A stretch of DNA of 8,281 nucleotides from Pseudolysobacter sp. (GTDB taxonomy: Bacteria; Pseudomonadota; Gammaproteobacteria; Xanthomonadales; Rhodanobacteraceae). This document shows positions 6,042 through 8,281 of the stretch, in pieces. The DNA lies in the NCBI GenBank assembly GCA_025351985.1, contig JANXUW010000718.1:1-8281 (forward strand), in the 5' to 3' direction. The notes beneath the pieces are model-generated. The model ran no database searches. It saw only the letters and a list, made by a program, of their open reading frames with translations, and was not told the origin of the DNA. The translations under genes and the position numbers were made by a program. The stretch's first letter is position 1. The number at the start of each line of letters is the position of its first letter.

Positions 6042-7255
6042 ATCGACGCGGCTTGCTGATCGGATTGATCGTCGCGCTGGTGCTCGCGGCGTTGGTTGGC
6101 TGGTGGTTGTACACCTTCGAGCGCGTGCCGCAGGAAATCAATTTGCCGATGCGCGGCGAGGCGAGTTACAACCCGCTTTTCGCGCTGAAAAAAACCTTGC
6201 AGGCGCAGCACACCAACGTAACCACGCATGCCGGCCTGAATATCGCAGCGATGCATCTTCAGCCCGGCGATGCGCTGGTGATAAACGCCGATATCCGCAC
6301 GCTGAGCGCCGAGCAGGTCGACGACGTGTGGGACTGGGTTGTCGATGGCGGTCATCTGCTGTTTGCACTGCCGCCAGCCAGCGAAGGCCGTGTCGGTGAG
6401 TTGCTCGAATCGCTCGATTTGAAAGTGAAAAAGCATTCCAGTTGCTTGAGCTTGCGCGAGATAAGCACGAACACCGACGTGCCCGATAAAAAAATTGAAA
6501 GCAAAACAAACGCAAACGACGACGAAAAATTCGACACTGATTTCGGTTATGGATCCGATAGCAAAATCGGCAAGGAAAAGTTCTGCTCATCGTTTCGTTT
6601 TCAGGTCGATGCGAAACATGTGTCCGAATTTTCATGGCTCTGGGGCAGCGAAAAAAACGGCTATGTGTTCGGGCGCCATACCCGCGGCAAGGGTGATTGG
6701 CTGGTTGCCGCAAGCCTGGATTTTCTGACCAATCGCCGCCTCAACGAAAGCGACAATGCGACCCTGGCGTGGCAAGTGCTCGCGCCTGCGCTCGGCACCG
6801 GCACCGGCAAGGTGCATCTGGTCTACGCCGCCGATGTGCCGCCGTGGTATGTGCTGATGGTAGTGCAGGGCTGGCCGATTCTGCTGCCGCTGCTGCTCGC
6901 GTTGCTGGCGTGGTTGTGGGCGCGCAGCCAGCGCTTCGGGCCATTGCTGCTGCCGGTGACGGCAAATCGGCGCGCGCTGCTCGAACATGTGCAGGCAGCC
7001 GGTGATTTCGCGATCAGTCGCGGTCGCGGGCCGGCGCTGTACGAGGCCGCGCGACGCGCGTTTCTCGAACGTCTGCGGCGTCGCGATCCAGCACTTGCGG
7101 CTTTGCGTGGCGAGGTCATGCAGCAGGCACTCGCCGCGCAATACGGATTTTCTGCGGAGGATCTTCAGCAAGCGCTGAATCCCGTCGATCTGAATCGTCC
7201 CGTGCAATTTTTCACCGCGATAAAAACCCTGATGTCATTGAGAGCAAAATTATGA
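6038..7255 (+). CDS. DUF4350 domain-containing membrane protein
   Basis: This is a 405-residue protein anchored by two membrane segments, at about residues 5-24 and 272-295. The large middle part is presumably periplasmic. The DUF4350 core begins with NPLFALKKTLQ (about 46-56) and continues through GDALVINADIRTLSAEQ and DWVVDGGHLLFALPP (to about 117), a Rossmann-like amidotransferase-type fold without an evident catalytic site. Residues 129-190 are an unusual Lys/Asp/Asn/Ser-rich insert with cysteines at 136 and 183. The GDWLVAASLDFLTNRRLNESDN segment follows, then the second membrane helix and a basic C-terminal cytosolic domain (about 296-405) with RRALLEHVQAAGDF. Its ATG overlaps the DUF4129 stop as ATGA (6038-6041), and its own TGA overlaps the MoxR ATG, so translation is coupled both ways. 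The same frame is open upstream to 5543, but that stretch is the DUF4129 gene read out of frame. Function is unknown; by context it is a partner of the MoxR ATPase. Confidence 0.85.
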   Translation: MNRRGLLIGLIVALVLAALVGWWLYTFERVPQEINLPMRGEASYNPLFALKKTLQAQHTNVTTHAGLNIAAMHLQPGDALVINADIRTLSAEQVDDVWDWVVDGGHLLFALPPASEGRVGELLESLDLKVKKHSSCLSLREISTNTDVPDKKIESKTNANDDEKFDTDFGYGSDSKIGKEKFCSSFRFQVDAKHVSEFSWLWGSEKNGYVFGRHTRGKGDWLVAASLDFLTNRRLNESDNATLAWQVLAPALGTGTGKVHLVYAADVPPWYVLMVVQGWPILLPLLLALLAWLWARSQRFGPLLLPVTANRRALLEHVQAAGDFAISRGRGPALYEAARRAFLERLRRRDPALAALRGEVMQQALAAQYGFSAEDLQQALNPVDLNRPVQFFTAIKTLMSLRAKL

Positions 7256-8253
7256 GCCCAGACTCGCCAGCCAGCGCCGCAGCGATCCAGCCGATCACCG
7301 GCGCCGTTTTGGTCGAACGCATTCATGCCATCCGCACGCAAATTGCACACGCGTTTGTCGGCCAGGGCGAGGTGCTCGATCAGTTGCTGATCGCTTTGCT
7401 CGCCGATGGCCATGTGCTGCTCGAAGGTGTGCCGGGGCTTGGCAAAACCTTGCTCGTGCGCGCGCTTGCCACCGCGCTCGAATGCCATTTCGCGCGTGTG
7501 CAGTTCACGCCGGATTTGATGCCCAGCGATGTCAGCGGCCACGCGTTTTACGATCCGAAAACCGAGAGCTTCAAGATGCGCCGCGGCCCGGTGTTCACCA
7601 ATCTTTTGCTGGCGGATGAAATCAACCGCGCGCCGGCAAAAACGCAGGCGGCGTTGCTCGAAGTGATGCAGGAGCGCCAGGTCACGATCGAGTCACGCAG
7701 CTTTCCGCTGGCGCCGCCGTTCCTGACCGTCGCCACGCAAAATCCGATCGAGCAGGAAGGCACGTATCCATTGCCGGAGGCGCAGCTCGATCGTTTTCTG
7801 CTGAAGATACTCATGAATTATCCGACCCACGCCGACGAGGTGCGCATGGTCACCGATGTCAGCCTGGGCCGTACCGCGAGCGACTTCGATTTGTCGCGCG
7901 TGCAAGCTGTGGCCAAACCCGCCGACATCGTTGCAATGCAACTCGGCACTGCGCTCGTGCGTGTCGATGATGTCGTGCTCGACTATGCCGTGCGCATCAC
8001 GCGTGCCACGCGCGAATGGCCGGGCATCGGCATGGGCGCGGGGCCGCGCGGTAGTCTCGCGCTGGTGCGTGCGGCACGCGCGCAAGCGGTGCTCGAGAAT
8101 CGCGATTTCGTCACGCCGGATGATTTGCGCAGCATCGCCAAACCGGCGCTGCGCCATCGCATCAGCCTGGCGCCGGAGATGCAGATCGAAGGCCGGCGTA
8201 TCGATGATGTGCTCGATGCGCTGCTGCTGAAAGTCGACGCACCGCGCCGATGA
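7252..8253 (+). CDS. MoxR family AAA+ ATPase
   Basis: This is a complete 333-residue cytosolic AAA+ ATPase of the MoxR family. After a short variable N-terminus come the pre-Walker FVGQGEVLDQLLIALL (35-50), Walker A GVPGLGKT (59-66, K65 binding phosphate), Walker B LLLADEIN with D122 and E123, and RAPAKTQAALLEVMQE, the MoxR helix insert region. Sensor 1 is ATQNP (161-165, N164), the conserved EGTYPLPEAQLDRF follows with R181 as the likely arginine finger, and sensor 2 is GPRGSL (264-269, R266). All residues needed for ATP hydrolysis are present. MoxR proteins are thought to act as chaperones that mature or remodel protein complexes, typically paired with a DUF58 or von Willebrand A protein encoded next to them. 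The gene overlaps the DUF4350 stop by ATGA (7252-7255), so it belongs to the membrane-protein operon. The family call is very secure; the client is unknown. Confidence 0.96.
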   Translation: MSPDSPASAAAIQPITGAVLVERIHAIRTQIAHAFVGQGEVLDQLLIALLADGHVLLEGVPGLGKTLLVRALATALECHFARVQFTPDLMPSDVSGHAFYDPKTESFKMRRGPVFTNLLLADEINRAPAKTQAALLEVMQERQVTIESRSFPLAPPFLTVATQNPIEQEGTYPLPEAQLDRFLLKILMNYPTHADEVRMVTDVSLGRTASDFDLSRVQAVAKPADIVAMQLGTALVRVDDVVLDYAVRITRATREWPGIGMGAGPRGSLALVRAARAQAVLENRDFVTPDDLRSIAKPALRHRISLAPEMQIEGRRIDDVLDALLLKVDAPRR

Positions 8254-8265
8254 AAGCGCGTTGAT

Positions 8266-8281
8266 GAGGCTGGAACGATGA
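8266..8281 (+). other. Probable ribosome binding site and start codon of a further operon gene, cut by the window edge
   Basis: GAGG at 8266-8269 sits eight bases ahead of an ATG at 8278-8280, and the window ends one base later. Earlier ATGs at 8250 and 8264 both run into stop codons after four or five residues, so they cannot start a real gene. The spacing and strand suggest the operon continues. In loci of this type the gene after MoxR is usually a DUF58 protein (family knowledge), but nothing of its coding sequence is visible here. Confidence 0.4.

Noticed and set aside
6790..6812. Short GGCACC/GGCAAG-type tandem repeat
   Set aside because: It is only two to three imperfect units encoding Gly-Thr-Gly-Thr-Gly-Lys inside the DUF4350 gene, which is ordinary coding sequence.
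6632..7207. Minus-strand open frame opposite the DUF4350 gene
   Set aside because: It is Gln/Arg/Pro-rich antisense translation with no domain, and the + strand gene fits its family along its length.
8250..8277. ATGs at 8250 and 8264 as starts of the next gene
   Set aside because: Both reach a stop codon after four or five residues.

Overview
The window is a high-GC, densely coded stretch with every recognisable gene on the + strand. It fits a gammaproteobacterium of the Xanthomonadales / Rhodanobacteraceae kind. That placement is inference from gene content, base composition and the look of the proteins; no marker gene settles it. I see no tRNA, rRNA, insertion sequence, CRISPR array or phage gene.

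Left part (1-2019): the 3' portion of a PLP-dependent threonine synthase-like gene enters from the left edge and ends at 931. A 230-base gap follows, holding a strong compound intrinsic terminator (1028-1075). After it comes a stand-alone bacterial RIO-type protein kinase (1162-2019) with its main ATP-binding and catalytic motifs intact. These two genes look like separate transcription units, unrelated to what follows.

Right part (2135-8281): after a 115-base gap with a plausible promoter comes a tight six-gene run: two different RDD-domain membrane proteins, a SpoIIM/DUF95-family membrane protein, a multi-pass protein ending in a DUF4129 domain, a DUF4350-type membrane-anchored protein, and a MoxR-family AAA+ ATPase. 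Gaps are 15, 19 and 3 bases, then two 4-base ATGA overlaps. The MoxR gene is followed after 24 bases by a probable start codon at 8278, with a Shine-Dalgarno sequence, of a further gene cut by the window edge. In related loci that gene is commonly a DUF58 protein.

How they may work together: MoxR ATPases are thought to act as chaperones or remodelling motors, usually with DUF58 or von Willebrand A-type partners encoded next door. Here the motor is co-encoded with five membrane proteins, so the simplest reading is a membrane-embedded assembly in the cell envelope, driven or assembled by a cytosolic AAA+ ring. Its substrate is unknown. The family set recurs in other bacteria, including, from memory, the Rv3690-Rv3695 region of Mycobacterium tuberculosis, but the pathway remains essentially uncharacterised. 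The most distinctive local details are the paired divergent RDD proteins, the internal secretion-signal-like segment in the DUF4129 protein, and an AT-rich, charged insert bracketed by two cysteines in the DUF4350 protein.
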